A stretch of DNA of 42,500 nucleotides from Chromera velia (lineage: Eukaryota; Sar; Chromeraceae), in NCBI GenBank assembly GCA_018398765.1, contig JAHBMJ010004888.1:1-42500 (forward strand), written 5' to 3'. Position 1 is the stretch's first letter. Each line of letters opens with the position of its first letter. The notes under the pieces are model-generated. The model saw nothing but the letters and a program-made list of their open reading frames with translations. It was not told the origin of the DNA and searched no databases. Both the position numbers and the translations under genes were made by a program. Positions 1-11,400 of the stretch are shown piece after piece.

Positions 1-32
<32 letters not shown>

Positions 33-72
33 ACACACACACACAGACACACACGCACACACACACACATAG

Positions 73-105
<33 letters not shown>

Positions 106-108
106 CAC
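1..108. repeat. CA/AC dinucleotide microsatellite
   Basis: Nearly pure AC repeat broken by occasional AGAC, CGC and TAGAC variants, running to the left edge of the window. It lies just beyond the 3' end of the gene at 155-1261. The inverted second copy of that gene is also followed by a TG microsatellite, after 30540. Confidence 0.95.
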
Positions 109-154
109 CGAGCGCGAGAGAAAGAGAGAGAGTGATGTGTGGGCAGACAGAGAG

Positions 155-1261
155 TCAGAGTCGAGGAGCGAGGGAAAACCCCACGCAGGTGCCCCCTCTG
201 ACGGCTGAGGAGGGCCCCCTGGTGGAGGAGAGCTGCACGGAGGAGAAACTGTTCTGGAGATTGTCCACGTTTCTCTTCGAAGGACGATCACCCCACCTCC
301 GCTCCCTGTCTCTGTCTCTGTCGCTGCGCCTGCTGCCGTCTGCTTCCTCTTCATCCCAGGGCCTCCTTCTCCTCTCCTCCCACCTCCCCTCCCTGACTCT
401 GTCTCTGTCTCTGCGGCTGCTGCCGTCTGCTTCTTCTTCCTCCCTCCTTCTCCTCTCCTCCCAACCCCCCTCCCTGCCTCTGTCTCTGTCGCTGCGCCTG
501 CTGCCGTTTGCTTCCTCATTCTCCCTTCTTCCCTGCTGGCCCCACCTCTCCTCCCTATCTCTGTACCTGCCTCTTTCTCTCCTCTGCAGGCTGCTCCCGT
601 CTCTTTCCTCATCCTCCCTCCTTGCCGTCGCCTCCCACCCATCTCTGTCTCTGGAAATCCCTCTGCACTCACCCCGCATCTCCATCACCTCTCTGGAGAT
701 GGGCAGGGGGTCTCTGGGGTCCGTCTCTCTCTCCACCGACTGGAGGAGAGCACAGCACAGGGCGTTGACCTCCCGATCGAACCCACCCCTGGTTGCCCTC
801 TCGAACAGCTGGAGGCTGCTGATCAACTTTGGGGCGTCCGCGTGCCCCAACACCGTCAGCATACTCATCTGCGCCTTTCTCTGCCGCAGCAACGCAGAGA
901 GGATCTCGAGGTAATTTCCCCTCAAGTTCACGTCCGGATGCTCGTAGAGGAGAAAGGCGCGAGCGGCGTTGCACCCATCCAGGTCGTGCGGTGGGTGGTC
1001 CCGGAGACAGTATTCCTGGTTTGTCTGCGACCCCCTCTCTCTCCCCCCCACCACCCAGGGTGCAGTCGGGAGTATTCCCCACATCCAGCAGGATTCTTTC
1101 CTCCCTCTGTTGATCTCCACCAAGGCCACGTGCTTGTGGCGGAGATGGAAGAAAACAAACCGCATCATGTTGTAATGGTCCCTCTTACGGCCTTCCAGGT
1201 CAACACTGGCAGGTTCCCCGGAAGAGCCACACGGACCCCCCTGCCCGAACTCTGACTGCAT
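155..1261 (-). CDS. Unrecognised Arg/Glu-rich protein, intact copy of a duplicated gene
   Basis: An uninterrupted 368-codon frame starting at the ATG at 1261. I do not recognise the family. Residues about 1-200 look globular, with a conserved stretch around NRGRKESCW and PTAPWVVGGRERGSQTNQ. Residues about 200-330 are imperfect repeats of roughly 25-30 residues of the EEADGSRRSDRDRDRE type, very rich in Arg, Asp and Glu. The C-terminus is polar and carries DNLQNSFSS. Coding status is supported by comparison with the inverted copy at 29066-30135, which conserves the N-terminal block, the repeats and the C-terminal block in the same frame. A GTGAGT match at the start of the repeat region (GA-rich on this strand) could be a splice donor, so a spliced form is possible. 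Function is unknown. A nuclear or RNA-binding role is only suggested by composition. Confidence 0.6.
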   Translation of the reverse strand: MQSEFGQGGPCGSSGEPASVDLEGRKRDHYNMMRFVFFHLRHKHVALVEINRGRKESCWMWGILPTAPWVVGGRERGSQTNQEYCLRDHPPHDLDGCNAARAFLLYEHPDVNLRGNYLEILSALLRQRKAQMSMLTVLGHADAPKLISSLQLFERATRGGFDREVNALCCALLQSVERETDPRDPLPISREVMEMRGECRGISRDRDGWEATARREDEERDGSSLQRRERGRYRDREERWGQQGRRENEEANGSRRSDRDRGREGGWEERRRREEEEADGSSRRDRDRVREGRWEERRRRPWDEEEADGSRRSDRDRDRERRWGDRPSKRNVDNLQNSFSSVQLSSTRGPSSAVRGGTCVGFSLAPRL

Positions 1262-3239
1262 GCCGACGAACGGCAGGAATCGTAGCGCGGGAGACAGCGG
1301 GATCGAGTGAGAGAGACTCAGAAGGCACAGAGGATCAAAGTTCTCGAATCAAAGAAGAAACATTCAAAAAAGCCGGGCAAGAAAACCAATGTGTGCCCTT
1401 CACGTGCGTGTTTCTGCTAAAGGAAATAAAGGTGATATTTTCCCAATCGACACAGTCTATATACTTCTGACCTGCGCAGTTGTGTGTCTACACAACAGCT
1501 AGTGATCAGCTATACTGACAACACCTCATTCAGTTCAAGCTCGCGAGTCCTTTTCTGGCTCAGTCGCTGACACACTGTATATATATGTGAAGGCAGTCAT
1601 AAGGCAGTCTAATGACTCTAATCGCGGCAAAACTGTCATGCATGCAGACTGCATGATCGCGCAGATTACGCGCTTCAGCCCAGGACCTGGCTTCATGCTG
1701 AGAGTTGAACGTATACTAAGGGTTCAGACTGTTTTAAACCGTTCTAAACTGGAGGAATGCACACGTAGATTCAGATTCATTGAGTCCTCTAAGTGTCCAA
1801 GCAGCGAGGCTGTTGAGAAGGAGCTCAAGCGAATGCAACACTTCGCAACAGTTGTCATGCATTTCCTGCAACAGTTCTTTTGCATGGGGATTTCAGAAAT
1901 CGCTTTCTGTCTCACGGGACCCCCCTCTCGTGCAAGCATGGGGAGAGGGGGTAACCCCTCAGTTTGGTCATGCGAACCTCTTTTTCTTCTTTGTGCCCAT
2001 TCCCTCTCTCCTCACACACATATATAGATGACCCCTTCGTCTGCATTGTCGTCGATCCTTTTCTCGTGCATGTTTTTCGGACCGTTCCCTCAGTTTATTT
2101 CTTGAGAGAGAGTCCAGCTGCAGCATTTCTGCTTCTGTGTACAAACTGTCGACGGTGCGTACGCCCTTTCTCGTTCTGTGAGTGTGCTTGCATGAACTTC
2201 ATCACCCGCAAATCTTTTGTTCCCAGAACATTCTCACAAGCTTCGAGCAGGTCATATATACATGTATGTAGAGAGTCAGTTTGCCTTAATTGTAGGTGTG
2301 TGCTCGTCCTGCTCTGTCGTTCTTTCACGTGGTTTCTCATGCTTTCTTTTCTCTTGTGGTGTTTTTGTTTGCACTCTCGTTTGGCTTTGCAAGGATTGCG
2401 CAGGCGCGCAGGCAGACATGGCGATTCTGGGCTTTCGGGCATACCCTTCACTCTACACTCACACTCATGGCCTTTTGCGAGCATACTCCCTCTCTGCAAA
2501 GACAGTGTCCTGCACTGAAAAGGAAGATGCCTATTCGTTCCTACCCGGTCGCTCTGTGTGTTGGATCGGTATTGGTTGTCGTGCCTGGAGGTGTGTTCCT
2601 CGAATTTAATGCTGTTCTGTGAACTTTTTTTGTTCTCATGGGTCCCTTTTTGAGTCATCATCGTGCCTGCATGCCCGTCGCCGTCCTCGATTTCCTTCCA
2701 CGCCTCTGCAGTGACGCTTTTGCGCTTCCGTGCTTCTACACATGTCCACTCATAGCCCCTTCTTTCCACACTCTTCCATGCATCTCCACCCTTCCTCACG
2801 CTCTGTTCAATGCATGGACGGTCCTTGGCCCGCTCTGGTTGTTGAATAAAATGTCTCTCAGGTGATCGAGGTCCTTTAGAGTACGAGTTTGAAAGCAGCT
2901 GCACTTTTTTGATATTCGCTTGCAGCTGTGATCCTCGCCTTTCTTAGCGTCTGATTTGGACTCTCTCCTTTTCTCCCAATGACGGCCGATCGAACCTTAT
3001 TTTCTCGCCGTGCCAATTTCGGTTTTCGTGAGCTTTGACGCTCTCTCGCTCTAACGCCCCACTTCCTTGCGAGGTTCAAATTGCCTGACTTCGTTTTTGC
3101 CGGTTTCTGCATACAGCAGTGCTTGAAGTGGTTTTTTGTTGAAAACCGCCTAGAAAACTGCTTTGCATCTCTTTGAATTTTTTGCTTCTGTTTATCGCAC
3201 ATCTTTTTTTAGTGGAAGCTGCTACGACTGCCGACCTTC
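1262..3239. other. Region without convincing gene
   Basis: The first roughly 170 bases upstream of the ATG at 1261 resemble the corresponding upstream sequence of the second copy (28930-29065) and probably hold its promoter or 5' UTR. The rest carries open frames on both strands, the longest about 270 codons on the minus strand (2095-2904). None shows a domain, a conserved block or a splice pattern that I would trust. The plus strand is T-rich, which explains the long Lys/Glu/Arg-rich frame on the other strand. Confidence 0.4.
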
Positions 3240-3990
3240 TCTTTTAATTCTGGGTAAGATATGGCATCAATTCAGACCCGATAGCTAGTTCAGACCTATA
3301 AAGAAAAGAATCTGTGTGGATGATACGTCTGCACACCAACTTGACAAATAAAACTCATACAAACACAATTGTGCATCTCAGCATCTGCTTAACTGTTTAA
3401 GTTATGAACATCGGTTAAACCCAGACTTTAAAATTCAAGTTGTACATCTAGGTATTCATCTTCTCATAATCTCATTCATCATCATCAACATCATTAGTAT
3501 TATTATTATTATTATTGATCGGTCTATCATCATCATCATCCTATTAAAAAAAAAAAACAAAAAATACTATATAATTTGAAGCTATAGTTTCACACTTTAG
3601 AACTTAAAAAATGAAAGATTATACAACCCATAAAAGTTTAAAATATAACTAAAAATTTAGCGTGCTACTGACTGTCATATCATAATAAACAATTTTGATT
3701 GATTGATTTTATTGATAAACATGAAATAATGCTTACACGCTTTGATAACTTATAAGTTTCACATCTAACGTGCATTCGATCTTCTTCTACTAGATGTTAA
3801 TTTAGAATTCCCGTCTCTTATTCACAATTATGCAATATAAAAAGAATAAAACATTAACGCTGTATGTAATCTTATTGTATAAAGTATCAACATCATACTA
3901 CTTATTGAGCAAATAGTACGATGTGCTGAATCAGCTATCTCGTCCGGGGGTGCCCCCCCCTCCTTTTCGCCCTCTGGAAGGAGAAGCTCC
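3240..3990. other. AT-rich intergenic block, possible retroelement remnant
   Basis: AT-rich sequence with simple ATC and ATT trinucleotide runs near 3470-3540, an A-run at 3547 and GATTGATTGATT at about 3697. Read on the minus strand, the last becomes an ATCA-type tail like those following the retroelement 3' ends at 32.96 kb and 38.55 kb. This suggests a decayed insertion in minus orientation, but no protein-coding remnant was seen. Confidence 0.3.
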
Positions 3991-4002
3991 ACTTTCCTGA
4001 GG

Positions 4003-4045
<43 letters not shown>

Positions 4046-4076
4046 GCACACACACGCACACACGCACACATACACA

Positions 4077-4120
<44 letters not shown>
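4003..4120. repeat. CA microsatellite at the 3' end of the giant gene
   Basis: CA repeat with scattered CGCA and ATACA variants, starting about 10 bases beyond the stop codon of the giant minus-strand gene. It probably lies in its 3' UTR or terminator region. The His/Thr and Cys/Val open frames across it are repeat artefacts. Confidence 0.95.
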
Positions 4121-4124
<4 letters not shown>

Positions 4125-4130
4125 AGCTTG

Positions 4131-5102
4131 TCAGTTCAAAGCTTTAAGGCATGACAAAGAGGCACAACATTCAGGGATCGGCCTGCACCACAAGAGGGTC
4201 AAAAGCAACGCGCCGTTCTGCAGAGAGGCGAAAAGACATGGTAGGCGATTTGCACGACTCCACAGAAAGCAACATTCTATCTGTGCTCTTGTTGAGCTGA
4301 ATAACGTCTTGCAGCATTCTTTCACTTTCTCCTGATGCTCACACAGACTCAGCTACCAAAACACCTTGAGAAAAGCTGACGCACTCCCCGCCACCCCCCA
4401 CACAGCAACCATTACACACCACCGCAACAAAATGGAGACATGCATGAAGAAAAAGATACGGGCGGACTTTGAGGGTCTGTGCAGAGGACGACATGCCAGA
4501 AGGGACGTATGCATTCACTTTCTTTTTCACAAAAAAAAAAAAAAACTTCGGGCGGACTTTGAGGGTCTGTGCAGAGGACGACATGCCAGAAGGGACGTAT
4601 GCATTCACTTTCTTTTTCACAAAAAAAAAAAAAAAAACTTCGGGCGGACTTTGAGGGTCTGTGCAGAGGACGACATGCCGGGAGGGACGTAGGTCCGGGG
4701 TCCGAGGGGGTTATCGGCCCCCCATTCTCTTGGAGATCCGTCAGCCTCCCCTTCTCTTTCTCTCCTCATTCCGGGGGGGGCTTCTGAGGTGGTTGCCGGG
4801 AACTTGCGTTCGCTCTTGAACCTCCTTCCCTCCTCCCTTCCTGCTCTGTGAGTGCCGCTCTCTCTCTCACGGGCCTGAGAGGTCTGTCTGGAGGGACTCT
4901 GAGAGAAGGAGGAATCCTGCCGGTCGACATCGGCTGATCGACCCCTGCTTCTCTCTCTCTCGCGGTCTCTGCCCCCCTGCCTGTCTCTGTCTCTAGACGG
5001 TGAGCGTGAGGGAGAACGAGAAGAAGCAGAAAACTCACCAACCGCACCGTCAGTCCCCCCCTCGTCCTCCTCATCTTCTACAGGAGCTTTTGCCTTCTGC
5101 AA

Positions 5103-5157
<55 letters not shown>

Positions 5158-8100
5158 GACTCAGGATCATTGCACATGCATGCACTCCAACGCATCAGCC
5201 ACACACTGATTCTTGCATATGCGCGTGTAAAATTCAGGAGCACCCAAAGTTTTTCTTCCGAATTCACTTTTTTCTTTGGCCCCTCCATCACAATTCATTT
5301 CTAAACATGCAGGAACACGGCTTCGCTGAATAATCTTCCTCGCTCACGGACCCACTTGACGGGCCAACTGAACCTCTGAGCGATTCACTCACCCACACAC
5401 AGAACTGACTGACACACTGACTGACTGACGTGTCTTCTTCTTCGTCTCTCTGAGCGCTCCGCCTCGTCGTCCTGTGCCGCTTCGGAGAGCCAGGAGGAGC
5501 CCAGCAACCCAAACGTTGCGTCTGTGTCCTTCCTCTGGGTGCCTCTCTTTCTGTCCCGGCGCATCGACGAAGAACCGCCCTCCCCTCCCTCAAGCTGCTC
5601 CAACTGCTCGTCGCTCTTTCCTCTCGCACTCACGGCGTCTCCCGCCCCCCCCCTCTCCCTTTCCCTCTCGCACCTCCGCCGGCGTCTCTCCGAGTGGCGG
5701 TTGCTGAGGTCATCTACACCGTCGCCTGGAGAAGGTGAAGGGGAGGGCTGATCGATTGTGATGACAACCGGGCGGTCCTCTTCGTCTTCCTCCCTCTCGC
5801 TCGTGGGCCACAAATCCCCCCTTCCCCCCCTACCGCTTGACCGTCCAGATCGATCACCTTGCTGATCTCTCGAATGATCCCGCCGTCTGCGGCGGCGCGC
5901 ATCGCTCTTCTCAGATTTGTCATCGTCTGCTGCCGCCGCCGCCGGGGGTGGGGGTAGAGCAGATGTGAGAAGCGCCTCTCTACGTTGTTCTTCCTTTGAA
6001 TCTTTTGCATCTTCTTCATCTCCTTCGTCATTCGAGTGCAGCAGGGTGAAAAGAGACTTCTCCTGCTTCCCTGCTCCTGCCTGACGTTGCTTGTCTTGCT
6101 CTGCCGTGTCACTACGAGACAATTCGGCCTTCGCCTCTCTCTCCCATCCAAAAGTGTCGGGGACGTCCTCCGTTTCTGATCTATGCAAACCTGAAGTTGC
6201 AAGTGACGGCTCTGTCTTTTCCTTATCCCTCTCTCTGTTTGACCGAGCTAAACTTTCTTCCCTCGACGGCGCTGCCTCTTCTTTCTCTTGACCCTTGCCT
6301 GAGAGTCTCTTCTGAAGGGCCTCGAATGCTGCAATCTCGGGAAGGGCATTCTCCTCTTCCCCTACCCTGAAAGCCGATATTTCCTCTTCATTTTCTGCGT
6401 CCTCTCTCTCTGCTGAACTTTGCCGGTCTTTCTTCTTTTTCTTCTTCCGACGGGAAGATGCAGAGGCAGACAGAGCGTCATCATCTCCTCCAGGTACACT
6501 GAGAAGAGCCACCTTGCTTTTCCTGCTACTGCTCTCTCCCCCTCCCTGTCCTTCAGCCTCTCCCTCTCCCTGTTCATTCCCTTCGAGATTGTTGATCCGT
6601 GTCCCTGCTGGCAGAAGGGAGGGGCGATCGAGAAAGCCAGAGAGGGCAAAAGAGAGGTCACTGCGGGCAGCCTGGGGGCCTCCCAAACGAGAGGCCCCCC
6701 CACTCCCTGCCTCGTCAGCTTCCTCTCCTTCTCCCTCTTCGCCGTCTTCCTCCTCGTCTTTCTCCTCTTGGGCGCCCCCGTCGACTTCGCCTTCTGCGCC
6801 TTCATTCAACTGATTCAGTCCGGCTGCATGGATGCATGCACACACGCACACAAGCATGCAAGGATTTAAAAAACACGAAAGAAGAGAAAGATTTCACTTG
6901 ATGTGCTTGGCTGTAGTAAACATCTAATGGTCGGTTGCATGAGTTCTGTTCCTGAGGACTCAAATACTTTCCCGTGCTTTGTCAACTTCTTGCCTGCTCC
7001 CTTGCTCGCTTGCTGACGTCTGCGCGCACTGAGTACAAATAGAAACCGCACTGACCGACGAAAGCGCCCGCGATGGCGTTCATTTCTTTCATCATTTCTC
7101 GCTCTCTTTTCGTCTCTTCATCCTCATCATCGTCCGGTTCGTCCCCGTCGTCCTTGTCTCTCTCCTCCAGCCTCCTCTCGAAATACTCGCACTTGCGCTG
7201 CAGCTCTTTCACCTTCTGCTCGGCCCGTTCAAGCTTCGTCGCTGACAGCGCTTGCTTGAATTTGCGGAAGAGAAAGTACGTCTGCAGATCAGACACCAAC
7301 GGGACATGCATTTATACCTCCAAGTGTGCATGCAAACAGACGACCGAAAACCAAAAGAAAACATCACAAGCGTGGAATCTTTCTGAGATGGGCTTTTTTA
7401 CGCTGCGTGGAATCGTGGAAGAGTACCTTTTTTTGTCCCTGAACGCACAGCACATGAAGAGACGGACAGAACATCTTCTCCTGACAAACGCACTGACTGA
7501 CCTCCTGCAGTTCCTCCGGGCTCATCTGTTTGATCTTGATCACACCTGCGTAGAGGTCCATTGCCGTCATCCCGTCCTGAAAGTGGATGGGCTCAAAGAG
7601 GCGGTCGGCAGCCCTGACTCTCTTGTTGGTTTCCGTTTTGACCATCAGAGCCGACAAGTGACGTTTTGCAGCTTCGGGACTTACTCGTTCTCTTTTCTTC
7701 TCTTGCTCTGCTGGGCCATCGAGGTCCTTCTCTGGCAGCTGCTGCTGTATGGGCTCTTCAGAGGGGTGCGGCCCCGTTTCTTCGTCTACCCCCGACCCAC
7801 TGGGACCTCGCTGCATCCCGAAATTGTTGCTTGGACCTTCCTTTGAGACGCCTTCTGCCCCCGTGGTTCTCTTGGATGGAGAATTTGGGAAGGCAGCTGC
7901 GAGGGTGCGTCTGTGAGCTTGGAGTCTGGCGAGGGAAGAGAAGTCACGTCTACTTCTCCAGGTTCTGTTTTGGCGGTCTTCGTCAGTCTCTTTGCCTCCG
8001 CACATACCGCATGTGAGAGCCTGAAGGAGCTCCGAGAAAAACTTAGACGTCCGACTCCAGCAAGATCTCTGCTCTGTTCTCTCCTTGATTCTTCTGGAGC

Positions 8101-8405
8101 TCTCTTTCCTCTTGTCCTTCTGGCCAGACATCGCCCTCGACTGGGACTTCATGCGGGCAGATACCAGAGCCTCCGCGTAGGCAACCAACTGCTCCACCTG
8201 CAACGAGAGGCAATGGAATAACATAAGTACAGTGAACTGATGTACATGTTTCATACGTCTGTTTGCGTCCCTGTTCGTCGTAAAGGCAACAATCGAGAAG
8301 AGGGTGTCTGGCACGTTGGCTGAGACAACACATATACACACACACACGCACGCACACACACACGCACACACGCACACACGCACACACGCACACGCACACA
8401 CGCAC

Positions 8406-8436
<31 letters not shown>

Positions 8437-11400
8437 TGCACACACGCACACACACTCCCTCTCATCAACCCACATGCACGTACGCACCTGCAAAGCTCGT
8501 GCCTCCCCATGAGCCCTTCCTCTCTCCGCCCCCTTTCGTCCCTTTGCTGCGTCCATTTCGGGGTTTTTCTTTTTTTCTGCAATTCTCTGCTCCCGTAATT
8601 CCTTCTCACCAGCGGCAACTGCCAGGTTCTCAATCATGTCCGGACAGAAATTAGATACCCTCAGGAGGGCGCCCCGTCTATCTGTCTGCCTATCCAGGGC
8701 AGACGCGTCTGCAGTGAACGCTAGTCGCAGGACAAATTCGAGATAGTCACCAGGAAGAGAATCCATGCGGAGAGTGACGACGACGTGGGAGAGAACTTCC
8801 GCGAGTGCTGCAACAAAATACAAACGCTCTCCAAAACTTAGACCCAACAGCTGTCGAGTCTCCACTTTTTTGTGTCTTGCAAGCTCCTTCTCGTTCAGTC
8901 CGAGAGTCGTCATGCGACGCGATTCTCGAGGTGCCTCTCTGTCTTTGTCAGCCATGAGTGTGACAATTGATTTTTTTCGATCAAAGTCATTTTCGTCTTC
9001 ACTCCTCCCCCCCTCACTCTTCAGTTCGGACCCGACAAACGAGCCCCGACTTTTAAGTGAAATAACAGATCCTGCCCTCTCTCTTGCCTTGTCCTTCTTT
9101 GTTTTTCCCTCCTTCCCCCCACCATTCCTCTCGCGTTCCTTTTCACGTTCACTCTTCTTCCGCAAAGACACGTCAGTGGTGTCGGAGTCAAAAAACAGCT
9201 TCCCCTGGTTGTCTATAAAGTTGTCGGCACTCCTTGCCATAGCCCATGTCACGGTCCTGCACGCAGAAGATATCGACATGAAGGTCTCTTTGCTTCTACC
9301 AAAGAAAAGAAAGGAAGGTAAAGAATAATGAGACTGAAAGGGGAAAGAACGCCAGACAGAGTCTACACGAGAAATTAAAAGAAGAAGGAAACAAACAACC
9401 AGAAGGGAGAAGAAAGAACTCACTTGAAGGGCTGCGGCAAGAGGAGCAATTCCGGGTTGGCCTTCACTGTGTTGCAGACTTCCCGGTAAAAGATCAGACA
9501 GAAGAACCCAACAAAGTACAGATTCAACGCCAAAATGACGAAAGCCATGAAGGCGTTGAAATTGGCCCCCACGTTGAAGGCGTAAATCGACTGCACAGAT
9601 GTCCACGCACACGCATGAATGCAGGAGGGCTCTGACATGCTGCCATTGCTTTGCACTGAAAAAGCATCTTATAAACCCATTGTGTACCCGGTCAATGGAG
9701 ATCAAGAAGTGTGTTGACTGCCGCATCGCACATACAGGGAAACACGTAAAAAAAAAAACAGCCACAAAACGGTATGGAAGACCCATGGACGTAGTACGGA
9801 CGCACCTGGAAGACGACCACCGTGAGTGTCCACACAATCAGGCATCTATTCTCTAGTTTGTTCAGCACAGATCCATTCCTGTTATCAAAAGGCTGGAAGA
9901 CCAATTGGAGGCCCAACGCGACCACAGCGATCAGCAGCGTGAAGGAGAGTTTGATCGCGTCGTCCTTCCCCACATAGAAGGAAGAGCTGGTGGCAATCAA
10001 CACACCCCGAATGGAAATCACAGCCTCCCAATACCAGAATCTCTCCACATACCTGCATGCATGCATTAGTGCATCAACACGTGCAGCGTCCGGTGAAGAC
10101 CCGCAACACAAGGTGCTCAACGAATGCCGCCTGGTACTAGACCAAGAGGAAGCATAGTCGTGAGTAAAGGCACTCCATACGGATATCACGAAGTTCAGCT
10201 GCGACAGACGACCGAGCATGACTCGGAGGATTGCCTGCGGGACTTCTTCTTCTTCTCAATGATCGAGAAACAAAACGCGGCATTCTTTTCGTGCAAACAC
10301 CTCAGTTTGCTGGATCCTTCGTTTTTGCACTTTTTGTCTCGAGCCTGACTGTTTGAATGGTCTTGTTGTTTTGAATCAAACGTCTCTATGTTGTGTTTCT
10401 CTCTCCCTCTCACGTACCCGTTGGAGAGGAAGCCATAGGCTCTTCGGACGTCGACTTTGTGGAGTTCCTTTCTGTGCCTCCCGAGAAGAAAGAATATGGA
10501 CAGGCAGAGAGAGAGAGAGGGACAGAACAAACGAGAAAGAGAGAAACAAGGAGGGACAGAAGCCGGGATGCTGTGGGAAAAACATATCACACAATACAGA
10601 AGAAGTGATAGCGCGTATTGTTTGACAAATTAATTCGGTACACAGACCGCGTGAATTTCTAGTCTCGCTTTTCTTCAACTACAGCAGAAGTGGAAGAAGA
10701 AGGATCGGTTGGAATCAAATCAGGCACATTCTTTTGCCATTGCTGCTGTTTGACGCCTTAGCCATAGCTCAAGCAGCTCTTGTTGCTAAGTTTGAATTCC
10801 TTCCGCATGTCATCTGACGCAACTGACTCATTGGTTCGAAACGGATTGAAATCGCCTTCCTCGCCGGCAAATGTGAGACGAATTCAGGTAAACAACGAAC
10901 AGAAGGACCCAGGGATGTCTGTGTGTATGGGTGTGCGCTCGATCGAGGGTGCGAGTGAGTGAGTATGTGTGAAATTCAATGTGAGTGGTAATTGTCGACA
11001 CTTCTTTGCCGAACCTGCCCTCCCTCCCGCCCGCCCACCTGCTGTCAGAGGAATGCCTAGGGACCAGAACACCAGACCGCACCACCCTAGTACGTGGTAG
11101 TTCCCGTAATTGCACTCTGCGGAGGAGGCGTAGCTGCGTAGACAGAGACACACAGAGAGACATCGTCAAGAGGAGGCGGCAAAGAAAGAAGTGAGTGACC
11201 AAAAGAGGCAAAGGGTCGACTGGCTCCAGAGAAAAAAGCTCCGGAGCAACAAAAAAAGCGTCGCCGAAATTCAAAACAGCAGTTTGAGGATCGTAATGCA
11301 GACTGGAAGGAACAGAAGGCCCTCTCGATCGATCGGCAGAATCAGGTATGGATGAGCCCCACTTTGCAGATTTGTGCATTCCTTCTTTGCTTCTTTTCTT

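Larger units (their letters stand above)
4131..9295 (-). other. Giant gene exons 39-44: long charged cytoplasmic tail
   Basis: Exons: 8488-9295, 7502-8197, 7056-7281, 5430-6823, 4650-5096, 4131-4217. Exon 39 has a Lys/Arg/Glu-rich stretch, then a helical segment around [19 protein letters not shown]. Exon 40 is hydrophilic and ends [18 protein letters not shown]. Exon 41 is a coiled coil ([20 protein letters not shown]) followed by an acidic run. Exon 42 (464 codons) is disordered, Glu/Asp/Ser/Arg-rich and low in hydrophobics. Exon 43 has RS-type repeats ([14 protein letters not shown]). Exon 44 is a short hydrophobic end ([15 protein letters not shown]). No kinase or other enzyme domain is visible. 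The tail is probably a scaffold or phosphorylation platform. The end of exon 43 is triplicated (see the repeat at 4459). Confidence 0.7.

Noticed and set aside
132-914. Plus-strand Leu/Ser-rich frame opposite the gene at 155-1261
   Set aside because: It is the antisense reading of the Arg/Glu-rich repeat region. Antisense of GA-rich codons gives Leu/Ser/Pro, and the same artefact appears opposite the second copy at 29374-29991.
2095-2904. Minus-strand open frame of about 270 codons rich in Lys, Arg and Glu
   Set aside because: It mirrors a T-rich plus strand, has no recognisable domain or conserved block, and no supporting splice or promoter signal.
8251-8654. His-Thr and Cys-Val repeat frames
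   Set aside because: Translation of CA/GT microsatellite. The same holds at 3828-4125, 26440-26687 and 30456-30801.
9599-10348. Plus-strand frames opposite the membrane exons
   Set aside because: Shadow frames. The minus-strand frames encode hydrophobic helices that join in phase.
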